Position numbers and translations under genes: made by a program. Source: Helicoverpa zea (taxonomy: Eukaryota > Arthropoda > Insecta > Lepidoptera > Noctuidae). Taken from it: a stretch of 64,000 bases of DNA. Below are positions 20,926-31,375 of the stretch, in pieces. How positions within the stretch are numbered: the first letter of the stretch is position 1; the number at the start of each line of letters is the position of its first letter. The DNA is taken from positions 1 to 64,000 of the forward strand of contig NC_061471.1 in the NCBI RefSeq assembly GCF_022581195.2, read 5' to 3'. The notes beneath the pieces were generated by a model. It saw nothing but the letters and a program-made list of their open reading frames with translations, ran no database searches and had not been told where the DNA came from.

Positions 20926-21127
20926 TTACGATATGGGTGGTACACACATCGCTTCCCCAAGGCGATGCGGCCACTCTTTTTGGGAGGGTATTTAGTCCCC
21001 CCGAGGCCAGCGGATGCCTCCGGTGCAGGATACACCGCCCGCTGCTCGGTATCTACAACTAGGACACTAACCTAAGACTAAACCTAATATATTTTTGTAT
21101 TTTTTGTTATTTTGTAATTTTCTCTTT

Positions 21128-21129
<2 letters not shown>

Positions 21130-21194
<65 letters not shown>
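21130..21194 (-). repeat. Homopolymer tract (A65 in sense) in T1 5' UTR
   Basis: Sixty-five consecutive T on the plus strand, that is A65 in element sense, about 205 bases upstream of ORF1. T4 has a shorter, interrupted T-rich tract at the same place (about 42,050-42,105). Confidence 0.85.
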
Positions 21195-21197
<3 letters not shown>

Positions 21198-21465
21198 TTA
21201 CGGCTAACTTAGAAACTAACTTAACCTACTTGGCACCGTGGCTCAGCACCTCGCCACGGATGCCCCAATACCGCAGGTTGAGGAGCAACCTGCGGCCTTC
21301 CCCACCTCGGTCACCACGACGAGCACGCCGCGGAGACCCGTAGACCGCGGACTGTACAACGGCCCGCGATCTACCCCACCTCGCTCCCTAGTCGTGCACT
21401 CTGCTGCTGCAGAGTGCAGATAGGGAGCCCTCGGGAGCGACTCCTCCGCTCCTGTCGAAATTAGC

Positions 21466-21518
21466 CACGGACAACAATCTCCTCTATCCCACCCCCCGCG
21501 AAGAGATTATTGTCCGTG
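21466..21518 (-). other. Conserved 16-bp hairpin in the 5' UTR of minus-type LINEs
   Basis: CACGGACAACAATCTC (21466-21481) pairs with GAGATTATTGTCCGTG (21503-21518). The single mismatch becomes a U-G wobble in the sense RNA. The same hairpin is kept in T4 at 42341-42393. It lies about 100 bases from the element's 5' end. Function unknown. Confidence 0.75.
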
Positions 21519-21617
21519 CCCAGGGTGCACCGGCCCGGTGACTGCTCTTCCCTTAGGACGTGTCCACAGGGACCAGCAGTTGCCGAGCACACGGGGAGGT
21601 TTTCTGACAGGCACCCC

Positions 21618-21651
21618 AACCTAACCTAACCTAACCTAACCTAACCTAACC
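21618..21651. repeat. CCTAA spacer between the heads of T1 and B
   Basis: Thirty-four bases of telomeric repeat separate two 5' ends that point away from each other, T1 leftwards and B rightwards. Confidence 0.95.
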
Positions 21652-22209
21652 GTGCGCCTAGAATCCACCAGTTTCGCCATAGAAATTGTAATTCTGCATA
21701 ATTTGTTGTAAATTTAGTACTAAAAAACCTGTTTTTTGACCATAACTTTAAAAAATTCTACTACACTTACCTTTCATATGCACACCGTTAGATAGCTCTC
21801 GCCGAGGCGCTTCTAACGACACCACTCACGTGCGGATAGCTCTTACCAAACGTCAAAAAATTGCCCACCCACCCGCCCTTTAGGCACATTTAAGCTGTGT
21901 ATAGGAAAAGGGGAGCACTTTCGGTCCCATTTCTTAAAATTTTTTTATTACGGAAATATAATCCCTGGAGTATCCTGGTACCGAAGCTATAAATTTTGCC
22001 CTCACAGGCGTCATTTTACTCGACTAGGAACCTTCTCAAACTTCAAAATAGCGTTTATTTATTTATTTATTTTTTTTCTTACTTTATATTATTCTGAATA
22101 ATTTCTGTTTTATTGTGCAAACATTTTCTCGTCTATAAAATCCCTTGTATTCGGTCCCGCCCAGAGTTCCACAGCGCGTGAACCGGTGAAAACTCTTGTG
22201 GACACCGCG
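21652..22209 (+). promoter_or_regulatory. 5' UTR of element B with a block shared with element A monomers
   Basis: No ORF. Around 21,795-21,885 lies a segment (CTCGCCGAGGCGCTTCTAAC, ACCAAACGTCAAAAAAT and CCCACCCACCCGCCCTTTAG in order). It matches the end of the element A monomers and the start of A's unique leader. Conservation between otherwise divergent families suggests a promoter or RNA function. This is inferred. Confidence 0.6.
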
Positions 22210-23388
22210 ATGGCGCCGTCTAGCGGCGAAGTCTTGTCTCTTCCGGCAACGGCAGCAGATGCCACTAGCACCGAGTCGTGCATCAGCACGTTAAACAAAC
22301 TCGCGGAGTGCATCGCGGCTGCTATTGCCGAAGGGAAAAGCGTCACGACCGCCAATAAGCGACTCATAAGTTCTGCGGCAAATGAGATTCGGTGCGTGGC
22401 CGCTAAAATACCCACCTTTTCCGCCCCGCAGGAAATCTGCGCGACCCAAGACGGAAACCTGCGACAGGAAATTGCTACATGCGTGCGCGAGGAGCTTAGC
22501 AAGCACCTCGCCACGATCGCGACACCACTCACTCCCGCGCCGTTGCCCAGGAGTTACGCGCAAGCGGCTAGTGCCCCGGCTCCTCGTCCAGTCACTAAGC
22601 CGCCTCCGCCTAACAAACCTGCGCTCATCGTTGCGCCGCAGGGCGACAGCACGTCCCAAACACGTCAGGACGTAGTGCAGTCGTTCAAGAACGCAGTCAG
22701 TTTCCGCACCACATCGTACGCACCGTCTAGAATACAGGCCGTGTCTAATAATAAGTTACGAGTGGAGTTCGAGACTGAGCAACAGCGCGATGAAACACTC
22801 AAAAAACTCGAAAAGTCCTCACAAATCACTGCTGAACCGGCCAAGCTATTGAGGCCAATGATTATTCTCAAGGGAATATCATTGGACACGCCATCGGAAG
22901 AGCTGGTCGACGTCATCCGCGGCCAAAATGAAGAGCTGACTGCCCTCGCTGTTGACAGCGATGACCTGCGGCTTGCATTCAAGCGAAATAACCGCAACCC
23001 TAAATTGTACAACGCCGTCCTCATCGCCAAGCCCGCCATATGGCGCAAAATAATAGACATGGGGCGCGTCTGCGTGGACTACCAACGGGTACACGCAGAA
23101 GACTTCTCCACATTCCTCCAATGCAGGAAATGCCTGCAGTTCGGTCACATTAAAGCAAAATGTACCGCGACACAGGCACCCTGCTCCTACTGCTCGGAAG
23201 AGGGGCACAACACCAGCAGCTGCCCTCTGCGCGAGAAGAAAGGCGCACCCAAGTGCTACAACTGCTTGCAACATAACACCAAATTCAAGACTACCCATGA
23301 CGTCGGACACATGGCCACCTCCAACATTTGCCCTCGAGTGAAATCAGTCAAAAACAAAATAATTAACCGTACTGATTATGGACAATAA
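22210..23388 (+). CDS. Element B ORF1: gag-like zinc-knuckle protein, 392 aa
   Basis: The first ATG in frame is 22210 (MAPSSGEVLS). The frame is also open upstream to a GTG at 22186. The central region has the RRM-like pattern (VRFETEQQRDE..., LRPMIILKGISL...). The C terminus has CRKCLQFGHIKAKC, CSYCSEEGHNTSSC and CYNCLQHN...HDVGH...C, giving three zinc knuckles. Its role would be element RNA binding and particle formation. The stop overlaps ORF2 by 11 bases (23378-23388). Confidence 0.92.
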   Translation: MAPSSGEVLSLPATAADATSTESCISTLNKLAECIAAAIAEGKSVTTANKRLISSAANEIRCVAAKIPTFSAPQEICATQDGNLRQEIATCVREELSKHLATIATPLTPAPLPRSYAQAASAPAPRPVTKPPPPNKPALIVAPQGDSTSQTRQDVVQSFKNAVSFRTTSYAPSRIQAVSNNKLRVEFETEQQRDETLKKLEKSSQITAEPAKLLRPMIILKGISLDTPSEELVDVIRGQNEELTALAVDSDDLRLAFKRNNRNPKLYNAVLIAKPAIWRKIIDMGRVCVDYQRVHAEDFSTFLQCRKCLQFGHIKAKCTATQAPCSYCSEEGHNTSSCPLREKKGAPKCYNCLQHNTKFKTTHDVGHMATSNICPRVKSVKNKIINRTDYGQ

Positions 23389-26300
23389 ACGCATTAAAAT
23401 ATTACAGTGTAACATCGATAGATCCAAAAATAGTCTTCACGAATTTTTCACATATTTTTATAATGGCCAATACGACATCGCCTTGTTGTCCGAGCCCTAT
23501 ATAGGCTCTGGCAAAGAGGTGAAGTCGATCTCTGGAATTGACATCTACCAGTACTCGAGAGGGTCTAATGTAAAGGCGTGCATTCTCGTTAAGCAGGGGC
23601 GCGCTGTGGTTTTGGGGGAGTCCAGTTTATCGACTGCTAATCTATGCGTCATACAAGTCAAGACCGATCATCAAAAGATGTACCTGGGATCTGCTTATGT
23701 GGAACCAAATGACGACACATCGTCCACGCTAGAGGCCATCGACTACTTCCTCAAGGCCACATCGCGTTACAAGTGCATACTTGGAGGTGACTTCAACGGC
23801 TGGCACCCAGCATGGGGAAGCACCAGATCAAACCCGAGAGGCAACGACCTAATGGAATTAGCCCTAACAAACGATATGTACGTCTGCAACATTGGTGACA
23901 CTCCGACATTCGAGACGGTGACGCACGGGCGCGATCGATCGTCTATCATAGACGTGACATTAGCGTCCGGCCAAGCCTTCGACATGGTTGGGGAGTGGAG
24001 GGTCAACCTTGAGTGCTGCGCCACGTCACAGCATAATGCCATAGAGTTTAACATAAACACAAGAAAACCAATACCATCCGGTACAGGCAACACATCAACT
24101 TTTATGTTCAACACCGAGAAAGCGGACTGGGCAGCATTCAGGGATGCCGTGCTGCAAGAAGTAGCACTCTCCGACATACTCGACAACGATATAAGCAGCC
24201 TAAACAAACAAGAACTCGAGGATCTCATCAGTCGAATAACATCTTTGATACGAGACTGCTGCAAGGAAACCATGCCCATCAGAAGTGGAAAAGCCAAGCA
24301 GAAGCCTCCTTGGTGGAGCGATACACTGCAGCGGCTCAAGGGGGAAGTTATAAGCCTTCACCGGCAAATCCACTCGGCAAAACTATCTGGCCAACCCCTT
24401 GATGCCCTACTTGAGGAGCAGGTCACAAAAAAGAAACAATATAGCGAAGAAATGAAACGTGCATCTACCGAAAATTTCCGTAAGTTTTGCGAGCTGCAAA
24501 CCAAAGAGAACGTCTGGTCCCTCACCAATCGCCTCCTCAAGGAAGCAGCACCAAAAAGACCTCCCACCACACTAAAAATAGGAGACAGATATACTACTGA
24601 TGCAGAAGAGACTGCAAGCGCCTTGCTCAAGCACTTCTACCCCGATGACTCTCCGGACCAAACGCCGGAGCAGAGACAGTTGCGCACCCACTTCAACAAT
24701 TATTCCATGAACACCCCGGATGATCTCCCCTTCACGGAGGAAGAGGTGCTTGAGCAACTTAGCTCCATAAGCCCGAAAAAAGCTCCCGGATTAGACAATC
24801 TAACATCAGATATTTGCCATAAGTTCACAAAGACATACCCCCGTCTCATGACAGATATTTTAAATAGATGTCTCTCACTCCAGTACTTTCCTGGAGCGTG
24901 GAAGGAGGCCTACGTAAAGATCATTCCCAAACCGGGCAAAGACGACCACATGGATCTTAAATCCTTTCGCCCCATAGGACTGCTTCCAGTCTTCGGGAAG
25001 CTACTGGAGAAATTATTTATCAAAAGGGTCGTCCATAAAGCGGAGTCGGAGAATAAACTCAACAACAACCAGTTTGGCTTTCGGCAACAGAGAAACACGA
25101 CGCTAGCCGTTCACACCGCTCTGGACTTCATCCGCCTCGCAAAAGAGAGTAAAAAACTTGTAATCGCGGTCTCTTTGGATATCAAGGCGGCGTTTGACAA
25201 CGCTTGGTGGCCCGCACTCTTCCAACGTCTCGCCAATCTTGGTGTACCCAATAACATCTACGGGCTCATCAAGGATTACGTCAGGGATCGAGTAGTCACT
25301 TTAGATCACGCCGGAGTGCGCGCGCGTAAAACACTCACAAAGGGGTGCATACAGGGGTCTGCGTGTGGCCCCGTTCTGTGGAACATGATCTTGGATGAAC
25401 TCCTAGACATGCAGCTGCCAGCGGGATGCCACATGCAGGCCTTTGCGGATGATGTTCTCCTCGTAGTCACCGCTGACAATACTGAAGAACTCCAGGTGGT
25501 GTCAAACACCGTCCTGACAAAAATTAGAAACTGGGGAACAAATGTTAAACTTAGTTTTGGACCAGCTAAAACACAAATTATTGCTTTCACGCCGAAGGCC
25601 AAGTCTGTGCAGCTCCACATGGACGGCGCAGACTTGGCATTCGTGCCTGAAATTAAATTGCTCGGCATCGTGATAGACGAAAAGCTCAAATTCAAGCGAC
25701 ACCTCAAATACGTGCTGGGTAAGGCCTCGCGTATCTACAACAAACTGTGCATTTACGCGAGACCAACCTGGGGCACACACCCTGAAAATTCGCGAACCAT
25801 CTACTTACATGTTATAGAGCCGATCATCACCTACGCTGCAGGAATATGGGGCCAAGTGGCAATGCAAAAGAGTGCACGAAAAGATCTTGCCAGCCTGCAA
25901 CGCGGCTTCGCACTAAAGGCCATTCGCGCCTTCAGGACAGTGTCCACTAATGCTGCCCTGGCGCTTGCGCAACTCATTCCACTTGACCTCAGAATCCTCG
26001 AGGTGCATCAAATCGAGCAAACGCGCCTTACCAACACCACTCCCTTTTTGCCGGAGGACGTTACGCTAGAGCGGCCCACACCTGCCCGCGAACTACTGCA
26101 CCCAGCGTTGAGAGTGGGAAAACCTGATTTAGACTACGAAAGAACGGACGATACTCAAGAAATATTTACAGACGGAAGCAAACAAGACAGCGGCGCTGTA
26201 GGGGCTGCCTTTGTATGCCTTGACCCAGGTGGGTCACAACAACCGATCATTACTAAAAAATTCAAACTACACGACTCTTGCACGGTCTTCCAGGCTGAGC

Positions 26301-27028
26301 TCTTCGCCATCCTGGAGGCCTGCAAGTGGGCGACTCAAAAATATCAAAACACTGTTATCTACACCGATTCACAAGCATCATTACAAGCCATAGCAGACAG
26401 AAGCAACACACACCCTCTCGTCACACAAATACATAAAATCATACATACACACCGCGACACAAAAAACATCACACTTAAATGGGTCAAGGCACATAGGGGC
26501 AATGTCGGCAACGAGGCTGCCGACGCCGCGGCAAAACTGGCGACCCTTCTTCACAAGACGCCGGACTACAGGTCGTTCCCAATGTCCTTCGTGAAGCATA
26601 AGCTCCGCATGCGTAGCCTGGACCTTTGGCAGGCGCGCTACACGTCCAGCGAACAGGGACAGTACACTAAAATCATTTTCCCTACACTAAATGATATCAA
26701 ACACTTCCGAAAACACACAGACATTCACTTCCACACAACACAAATACTCACCAACCACGGCTTCCACAAAACATACTTACACAGATTCCACATCACACCA
26801 GACGACTGCTGTCCCTGCAACACAAATACACCCCAGACTGTGACGCACCTGCTGACAGATTGTCCGAGGTTTGCTAGGGAGCGAATGCGACACGAGGCAT
26901 TATGTGTCTACCATGATATCGTCCCGTATAGTTTGCCAGAACTACTTAAGAAAGAGGAAGCGCTGGCAAGTTATACGGAACTCGCGAGCCAAATTTACTC
27001 GAAACTCAAAGTCTACAATGGCACATAA
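23378..27028 (+). CDS. Element B ORF2: endonuclease, RT and RNase H, 1216 aa
   Basis: Starts at ATG 23378, 11 bases before the ORF1 frame closes. Endonuclease motifs are QCNIDRS, SEPYIGS, LGGDFNGWHPAWGS and TPTFET. The usual SDH is replaced by SQH (TSQHNAIEF). Reverse transcriptase has SFRPIGLLPV, SLDIKAAFDNAWW, GCIQGSACGPVLWN and AFADDVLLV. RNase H has FTDGSKQ, QAELFA, YTDSQA and GNEAADAAA. The C-terminal CxC...H...C motif is present. No internal stop. The SQH change may affect nicking activity. Confidence 0.94.
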   Translation: MDNKRIKILQCNIDRSKNSLHEFFTYFYNGQYDIALLSEPYIGSGKEVKSISGIDIYQYSRGSNVKACILVKQGRAVVLGESSLSTANLCVIQVKTDHQKMYLGSAYVEPNDDTSSTLEAIDYFLKATSRYKCILGGDFNGWHPAWGSTRSNPRGNDLMELALTNDMYVCNIGDTPTFETVTHGRDRSSIIDVTLASGQAFDMVGEWRVNLECCATSQHNAIEFNINTRKPIPSGTGNTSTFMFNTEKADWAAFRDAVLQEVALSDILDNDISSLNKQELEDLISRITSLIRDCCKETMPIRSGKAKQKPPWWSDTLQRLKGEVISLHRQIHSAKLSGQPLDALLEEQVTKKKQYSEEMKRASTENFRKFCELQTKENVWSLTNRLLKEAAPKRPPTTLKIGDRYTTDAEETASALLKHFYPDDSPDQTPEQRQLRTHFNNYSMNTPDDLPFTEEEVLEQLSSISPKKAPGLDNLTSDICHKFTKTYPRLMTDILNRCLSLQYFPGAWKEAYVKIIPKPGKDDHMDLKSFRPIGLLPVFGKLLEKLFIKRVVHKAESENKLNNNQFGFRQQRNTTLAVHTALDFIRLAKESKKLVIAVSLDIKAAFDNAWWPALFQRLANLGVPNNIYGLIKDYVRDRVVTLDHAGVRARKTLTKGCIQGSACGPVLWNMILDELLDMQLPAGCHMQAFADDVLLVVTADNTEELQVVSNTVLTKIRNWGTNVKLSFGPAKTQIIAFTPKAKSVQLHMDGADLAFVPEIKLLGIVIDEKLKFKRHLKYVLGKASRIYNKLCIYARPTWGTHPENSRTIYLHVIEPIITYAAGIWGQVAMQKSARKDLASLQRGFALKAIRAFRTVSTNAALALAQLIPLDLRILEVHQIEQTRLTNTTPFLPEDVTLERPTPARELLHPALRVGKPDLDYERTDDTQEIFTDGSKQDSGAVGAAFVCLDPGGSQQPIITKKFKLHDSCTVFQAELFAILEACKWATQKYQNTVIYTDSQASLQAIADRSNTHPLVTQIHKIIHTHRDTKNITLKWVKAHRGNVGNEAADAAAKLATLLHKTPDYRSFPMSFVKHKLRMRSLDLWQARYTSSEQGQYTKIIFPTLNDIKHFRKHTDIHFHTTQILTNHGFHKTYLHRFHITPDDCCPCNTNTPQTVTHLLTDCPRFARERMRHEALCVYHDIVPYSLPELLKKEEALASYTELASQIYSKLKVYNGT

Positions 27029-27250
27029 AATAATATCTATTACTTATCTATTCATTTTTTTTCATATATTATCATATATTTCATTATTCATATATATTCT
27101 CAATATTTATTATTCTTTCTACCCAAGCGATATCAAAACTTAAAAGGCGACATCCCGAGTTTCGGCAGCAAGCGTATCAAATCGCGCAAACTGCCGCAAC
27201 ATATCATAAAAGCGAAATAACAGCTATCTTAAACCAAAAACAAAGTTCAA

Positions 27251-27279
<29 letters not shown>

Positions 27280-27282
<3 letters not shown>

Positions 27283-27352
27283 AACCTAACCTAACCTAAC
27301 CTAACCTAACCTAACCTAACCTAACCTAACCTAACCTAACCTAACCCAAACC
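27280..27352. repeat. CCTAA spacer between the tails of B and T2
   Basis: Seventy-three bases of telomeric repeat, with one CCCAAACC variant at the right end, lie between poly(A) of B and poly(T) of T2. Confidence 0.95.
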
Positions 27353-28339
27353 TTTTTTTTTTTTTTTTTTTTGGGAGGGGGAAATCCTCATGGACTTCCT
27401 CCGCCTGGGGAAAGGCGGAGGGGTATGCCGGACTCCTACCGGCTAAAACCCCCTTGTGTCCTCCTTGCACGTGTGCGCGGGGCCGCGGGAATCCAGATTC
27501 TTCCGCAGCCCCACACTAGTGCTGGCCCGCGCACGGGCCTCGTCTCTTGCACGGGGGAGTGAGGTGTTCGCCTACCCCGTGCAACGCCTCAGAGGCGCGC
27601 GCCGACACCCGCGCGCGCCTCCGCCTCGGGTCCGTTGAATAGGGGGCGGGGACTTCCCCAAGTCCTTCGCCCCTGGACCCGTTCATGGGGGGCGGAAGAG
27701 GGCGTTGTCTGCCCTCCTCCGGCGCCCGGAGCGCCTGCTGCGGGCGGGATCGGCAGTTGAAATCTCCCTCTCCCGTTCCGCAGCTTCCTTCTGCGACATC
27801 ACGTCCTCGCAGAAGGACACCACTGCGTCCCACGACTCTGCGCTGCCGACCATCTTCCGTACCACGGCCGGCAGCGACAGATCGCCTCCTACTTCATTTG
27901 TGAGGACACGGCGCTGCTCCTCCCAAGCAACACACTGAACGAACGTGTGTTGCGCCGTGTCCTCCCCGCCATGGACGCAGTGGTGGCACCGAGCGTCCGG
28001 CTCCCTGCCTATGCGACACAGGTACTTGCCGAAGCAGCCGTGCCCCGACAGCACCTGCGTCACCCTGAACGACAGGGAGCCGTGCCTTCTCCCGAGCCAG
28101 TCGTCGAGCACTGGCCGGATCGCCTCGACGGTGGCGAGGCCGGCGGTAGGGCGCAGAAGCCTCTGCCGCCATTCCGCCACCAAGACCTGACGGAGCTCTG
28201 CTCGGCGCTGCGCTATCTGCCGCTGCACCGGCCTCGAGTCCCGTGCCCGCTCTTCCTCGCGCCACCGATACAGCGACGCGAGTACTTTAGCCTCTAGGTC
28301 CCAGGGCGGGGATCCGGCCAGGACGCAAGCCGCCTCGTA
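27353..28339 (-). mobile_element. T2: 5'-truncated SART-like LINE
   Basis: About 1 kb: poly(T) (27353-27372), 3' UTR and the 3' end of ORF2, cut off at the base matching T1 position 16083 and followed by AACCTAACC. The coding part is nearly identical to T1. The outer 3' UTR matches T4 instead, including hairpin loop TAGGAGT at 27427-27443. Confidence 0.92.
27683..28339 (-). pseudogene. T2 ORF2 C-terminal fragment
   Basis: The frame is open to the truncation point and encodes the last 218 or so residues of a minus-type ORF2, including the GHGCFGKYLC...CHHC...H...C motif and the Arg-rich tail. Endonuclease and reverse transcriptase are missing, so it is non-functional. Sequence is nearly the same as T1 15428-16083. 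Confidence 0.9.
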
Positions 28340-28363
28340 AACCTAACCTAACCTAACCTAACC
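28340..28363. repeat. CCTAA spacer between T2 and T3
   Basis: Twenty-four bases of telomeric repeat separate two truncated copies in the same orientation. Confidence 0.95.
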
Positions 28364-29308
28364 TTTTTTTTTTTTTTTTTTTTTTTCCTCGGGGGGAAAT
28401 CCTCATGGACTTCCTCCGCCTGGGGAGAGGCGGAGGGGTGTGCCGGACTCTTACCGGCTAAAACCCCCCTGTGTCCTCCTTACACGTGGGCGCGGGGCCG
28501 CGGGAATCCAAATTCTTCCGCAGCCCCGCACTGGTGCTGGCCCGCCTTGCGGGCCTCGCCTCGGGCACGGGGGAGTGAGGTGTTAAACTCCCCCGTGCAA
28601 CGCCTCAGAGGCGCGCGTCGACACCCGCGCGCGCCTCCGCCTCGGGTCCGTTGAATAGGGGGCGGGGACTTCCCCAAGTCCTTCGCCCCTGGACCCGTTC
28701 ATGGGGGGCGGAAGAGGGCGTTGTCTGCCCTCCTCCGGCGCCCGGAGCGCCTGCTGCGGGCGGGATCGGCAGTTGAAATCTCCCTCTCCCGTTCCGCAGC
28801 TTCCTTCTGCGACATCACGTCCTCGCAGAAGGACACCACTGCGTCCCACGACTCTGCGCTGCCGACCATCTTCCGTACCACGGCCGGCAGCGACAGATCG
28901 CCTCCTACTTCATTTGTGAGGACACGGCGCTGCTCCTCCCAAGCAACACACTGAACGAACGTGTGTTGCGCCGTGTCCTCCCCGCCATGGACGCAGTGGT
29001 GGCACCGAGCGTCCGGCTCCCTGCCTATGCGACACAGGTACTTGCCGAAGCAGCCGTGCCCCGACAGCACCTGCGTCACCCTGAACGACAGGGAGCCGTG
29101 CCTTCTCCCGAGCCAGTCGTCGAGCACTGGCCGGATCGCCTCGACGGTGGCGAGGCCGGCGGTAGGGCGCAGAAGCCTCTGCCGCCATTCCGCCACCAAG
29201 ACCTGACGGAGCTCTGCTCGGCGCTGCGCTATCTGCCGCTGCACCGGCCTCGAGTCCCGTGCCCGCTCTTCCTCGCGCCACCGATACAGCGACGCGAGTA
29301 CTTTAGCC
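28364..29308 (-). mobile_element. T3: 5'-truncated SART-like LINE
   Basis: Poly(T) 28364-28386, then a 3' UTR and ORF2 end that read as identical to T1. It is truncated at the base matching T1 position 16039, only 44 bases from the T2 truncation point. Hairpin loop TAAGAGT lies at 28442-28458. Confidence 0.92.
28699..29308 (-). pseudogene. T3 ORF2 C-terminal fragment
   Basis: Encodes the last 203 or so residues of the minus-type ORF2, ending in the same Arg-rich tail. It matches T1 15428-16039. It is non-functional because everything upstream of the C-terminal domain is missing. Confidence 0.9.
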
Positions 29309-29332
29309 AACCTAACCTAACCTAACCTAACC
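29309..29332. repeat. CCTAA spacer between the heads of T3 and C
   Basis: Twenty-four bases of telomeric repeat lie between the truncated 5' end of T3 and the 5' end of element C. Confidence 0.93.
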
Positions 29333-30868
29333 CAGTCTGCTGGCAGCCACGACCGCGAGCGCCACGTTTTTTCCACGCTCCGCGACTAAAAATCCGAAAA
29401 ATAGGTTTTTTCCCGCAAACATATAAGTCCTATATATCAACTTACGCGTCTCAGTGAGGAGAACACGACTGTGAAAACCGCCCGGAAATTGGAGAAAGTG
29501 AGAGAAAGTTGTGCTCAAAAAACGTGATTTTTTAAAGTTTTTGTGAAACGCTGCACGAACGCGATCGACGACCCCCTACTTTTTTGGGGTCAAAATACTC
29601 GTCTCAGCGGGTTCTATCTCCTGGATTCTTTCCCGGATTTTTCCGGTGAAAATTTGCCGAGATAATCTCGGAAAACTCGTCAACACGTGCCACCTGCTTC
29701 AACTTCCAGCACACCTGGCAAGGTGTGCTATACACCAAAAGAAGCGCCTTGACAAGACGAGTCTCCTGACACCTCGACAAGGAAGATCGGACAACCCTGG
29801 ACGGAGCTGCAGCCCTTCAAAGGTCGGCAAAATTGTGGTTTTCTTTGGTGACATTTTTCCAAAAAAGTAAATCGATAACCCCCCATTTTTTAAATTTGCC
29901 TAGATTAAACAATACCTTCACTTTATTACCCCACATTTTTAGATTTTTTCGCGAAGTAGTTTTTTCAAAATTTCCATTTTAAAATACAGTGTAGAATCAA
30001 AACTTTTCAATTGTTCAATTAACCCCCAATATTATTAAAAATCTTATAATTTCTTGTGCATTTATCATAGCCTGGTAGTGACCTTATCGTTCACGATCGT
30101 CATAACCCACCTTAATTTAAATTTAATATTAAAACAAGGACCTTTGCGGTCAGAGTGGGAAAGTGTCACCAAGAAAACCCCTCAGAAGAGGGTGAAAACA
30201 TCCCTGCGCGCAGACGAAACTTAGACAACTAGTTAGCTTAGGCCTTAGCAAATAAGTTAGTGTTTGAATCATAATTTTCCAAGCGAAATTCGGGTCGTGG
30301 TGCTTGTTAACGTGTTTGTAAACAAACGGTCTAAACCGCATAACAACGTTAAGAACGAGATCGCGATCCGAAAATCGACTTTGTAAATATCAAAAAAATT
30401 GCGATTTTGACACCGGGATACGATAGGACGTGGTTAAAAACCACCCCCTACGTTTTTAAACACTCAAAAAATCCCCTGGAACAGGGAATAAAACAAACAA
30501 AAAGTTTTGTAAACAACAAAAAATTAACTTCGCCCTAAGGGTAGAAACTTAAAAACGAACTGGTGTAAATTAAAGAGGGCACCTATACAAGTTATTTTAG
30601 TACCCTTGAACCGACCTCAACATACGCTAGCCTAAACCACACCCTAAAAACAGAAATTCTCATAACTAATTTAAGGGTAGTTATTAAAGGGTGAAATATT
30701 TTGGGCGCATTTGGGTGCACCATAAGCGTCTCGACGAGAGCTTCAAAACAAGCCCACCCACGTTAAAATCGGTCCAGGAGAAGCCAAGTTATTTTTGTTT
30801 ACAAATTTTAAATTTATCCGACATATCGGGCAGTGACGAAAAGGGAGGTTATGCTTTTTATAACATCA
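29333..30868 (+). other. Element C 5' UTR, first part
   Basis: No ORF with recognisable protein motifs. It begins AGTCTGCTGGCAGCCACGAC directly after CCTAACCC. It is moderately AT-rich with several runs of T and A. It is assigned to the 5' UTR because it lies between the telomeric repeat and ORF1 on the same strand. Confidence 0.6.
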
Positions 30869-31106
30869 TCCTTACTAATATTATAAATCGGAAAGTGAGT
30901 TTGTTTGTTTGTTTGTTCCGCTTTCACGCCGTAACTACTGAACCGATTGCTTTGAAATTTTGCAGACGTAAAGTCAGAAGTCCGGATTAAATAATAGGGT
31001 ACTTTTTATCCCGAAAAAAATAGATATTCCCGAGGGAAAACAAAAATATTGTTTGCTTGATGGATGGATTGTAGATGGCGCTGTGTGTCGTTTAAAACAA
31101 GGTAAT

Positions 31107-31375
31107 ATATTGCAAACGAATATAAACATGTAAATTTAGAAGCTAAATGATACGATAATGAATCCCCGAAAATGAGGAATTCCCGAGGGATGATGTACAA
31201 TTTGTTTAATCGTCTAAACTGTTTTTTTTTACATCTACTTATATATTGCAAACGAATATGAACATATAGAAGCTAAATGATACGATAATGAATCCTCGAA
31301 AATGAGGAATTCCCGAGGGATGACGTACGATTTGTTTTATCGTCTTAACTGTTTTTTTTACATCTACTTATCCTG
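31107..31375 (+). repeat. Tandem duplication (about 137 bp) within the Helitron-like element
   Basis: The segment beginning ATATTGCAAACGAATAT and ending TTTACATCTACTTAT occurs at about 31,107 and again at about 31,244 with small differences. Both copies contain GAGGAATTCCCGAGGGATGA. No coding potential. Confidence 0.75.

Larger units (their letters stand above)
15090..21617 (-). mobile_element. T1: long SART-like telomeric LINE, minus strand
   Basis: A 6.5-kb element read right to left: 5' UTR (21617-20926), ORF1 (20925-18574), ORF2 (18583-15428), a 3' UTR of about 310 bases and poly(A), seen as T26 at 15090-15115. CCTAACC flanks the T run and AACCTAACC flanks the 5' end. It is GC-rich, unlike plus-strand element B. 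ORF2 lacks RNase H. The ORF1/ORF2 junction is the UAAUG type described for SART1, although here the ATG is changed to ATA. It is full length by comparison with T4, whose 5' end is the same. Confidence 0.92.
21652..27279 (+). mobile_element. Element B: second full-length plus-strand telomeric LINE family
   Basis: A 5.6-kb LINE with a single-copy 5' UTR (21652-22209), ORF1, an overlapping ORF2, a short AT-rich 3' UTR with AATAAA at 27249-27254, and poly(A) joined to CCTAACC. Domain order equals element A, but protein identity is clearly lower and the structured 3' block is absent. Its 5' UTR shares the CTCGCCGAGGCGC ... ACCAAACGTCAAAAAAT block with the 527-bp monomers of A. Both ORFs are open. 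Confidence 0.93.

Noticed and set aside
22186..22209. GTG start for element B ORF1
   Set aside because: An ATG eight codons downstream is the more plausible eukaryotic start.
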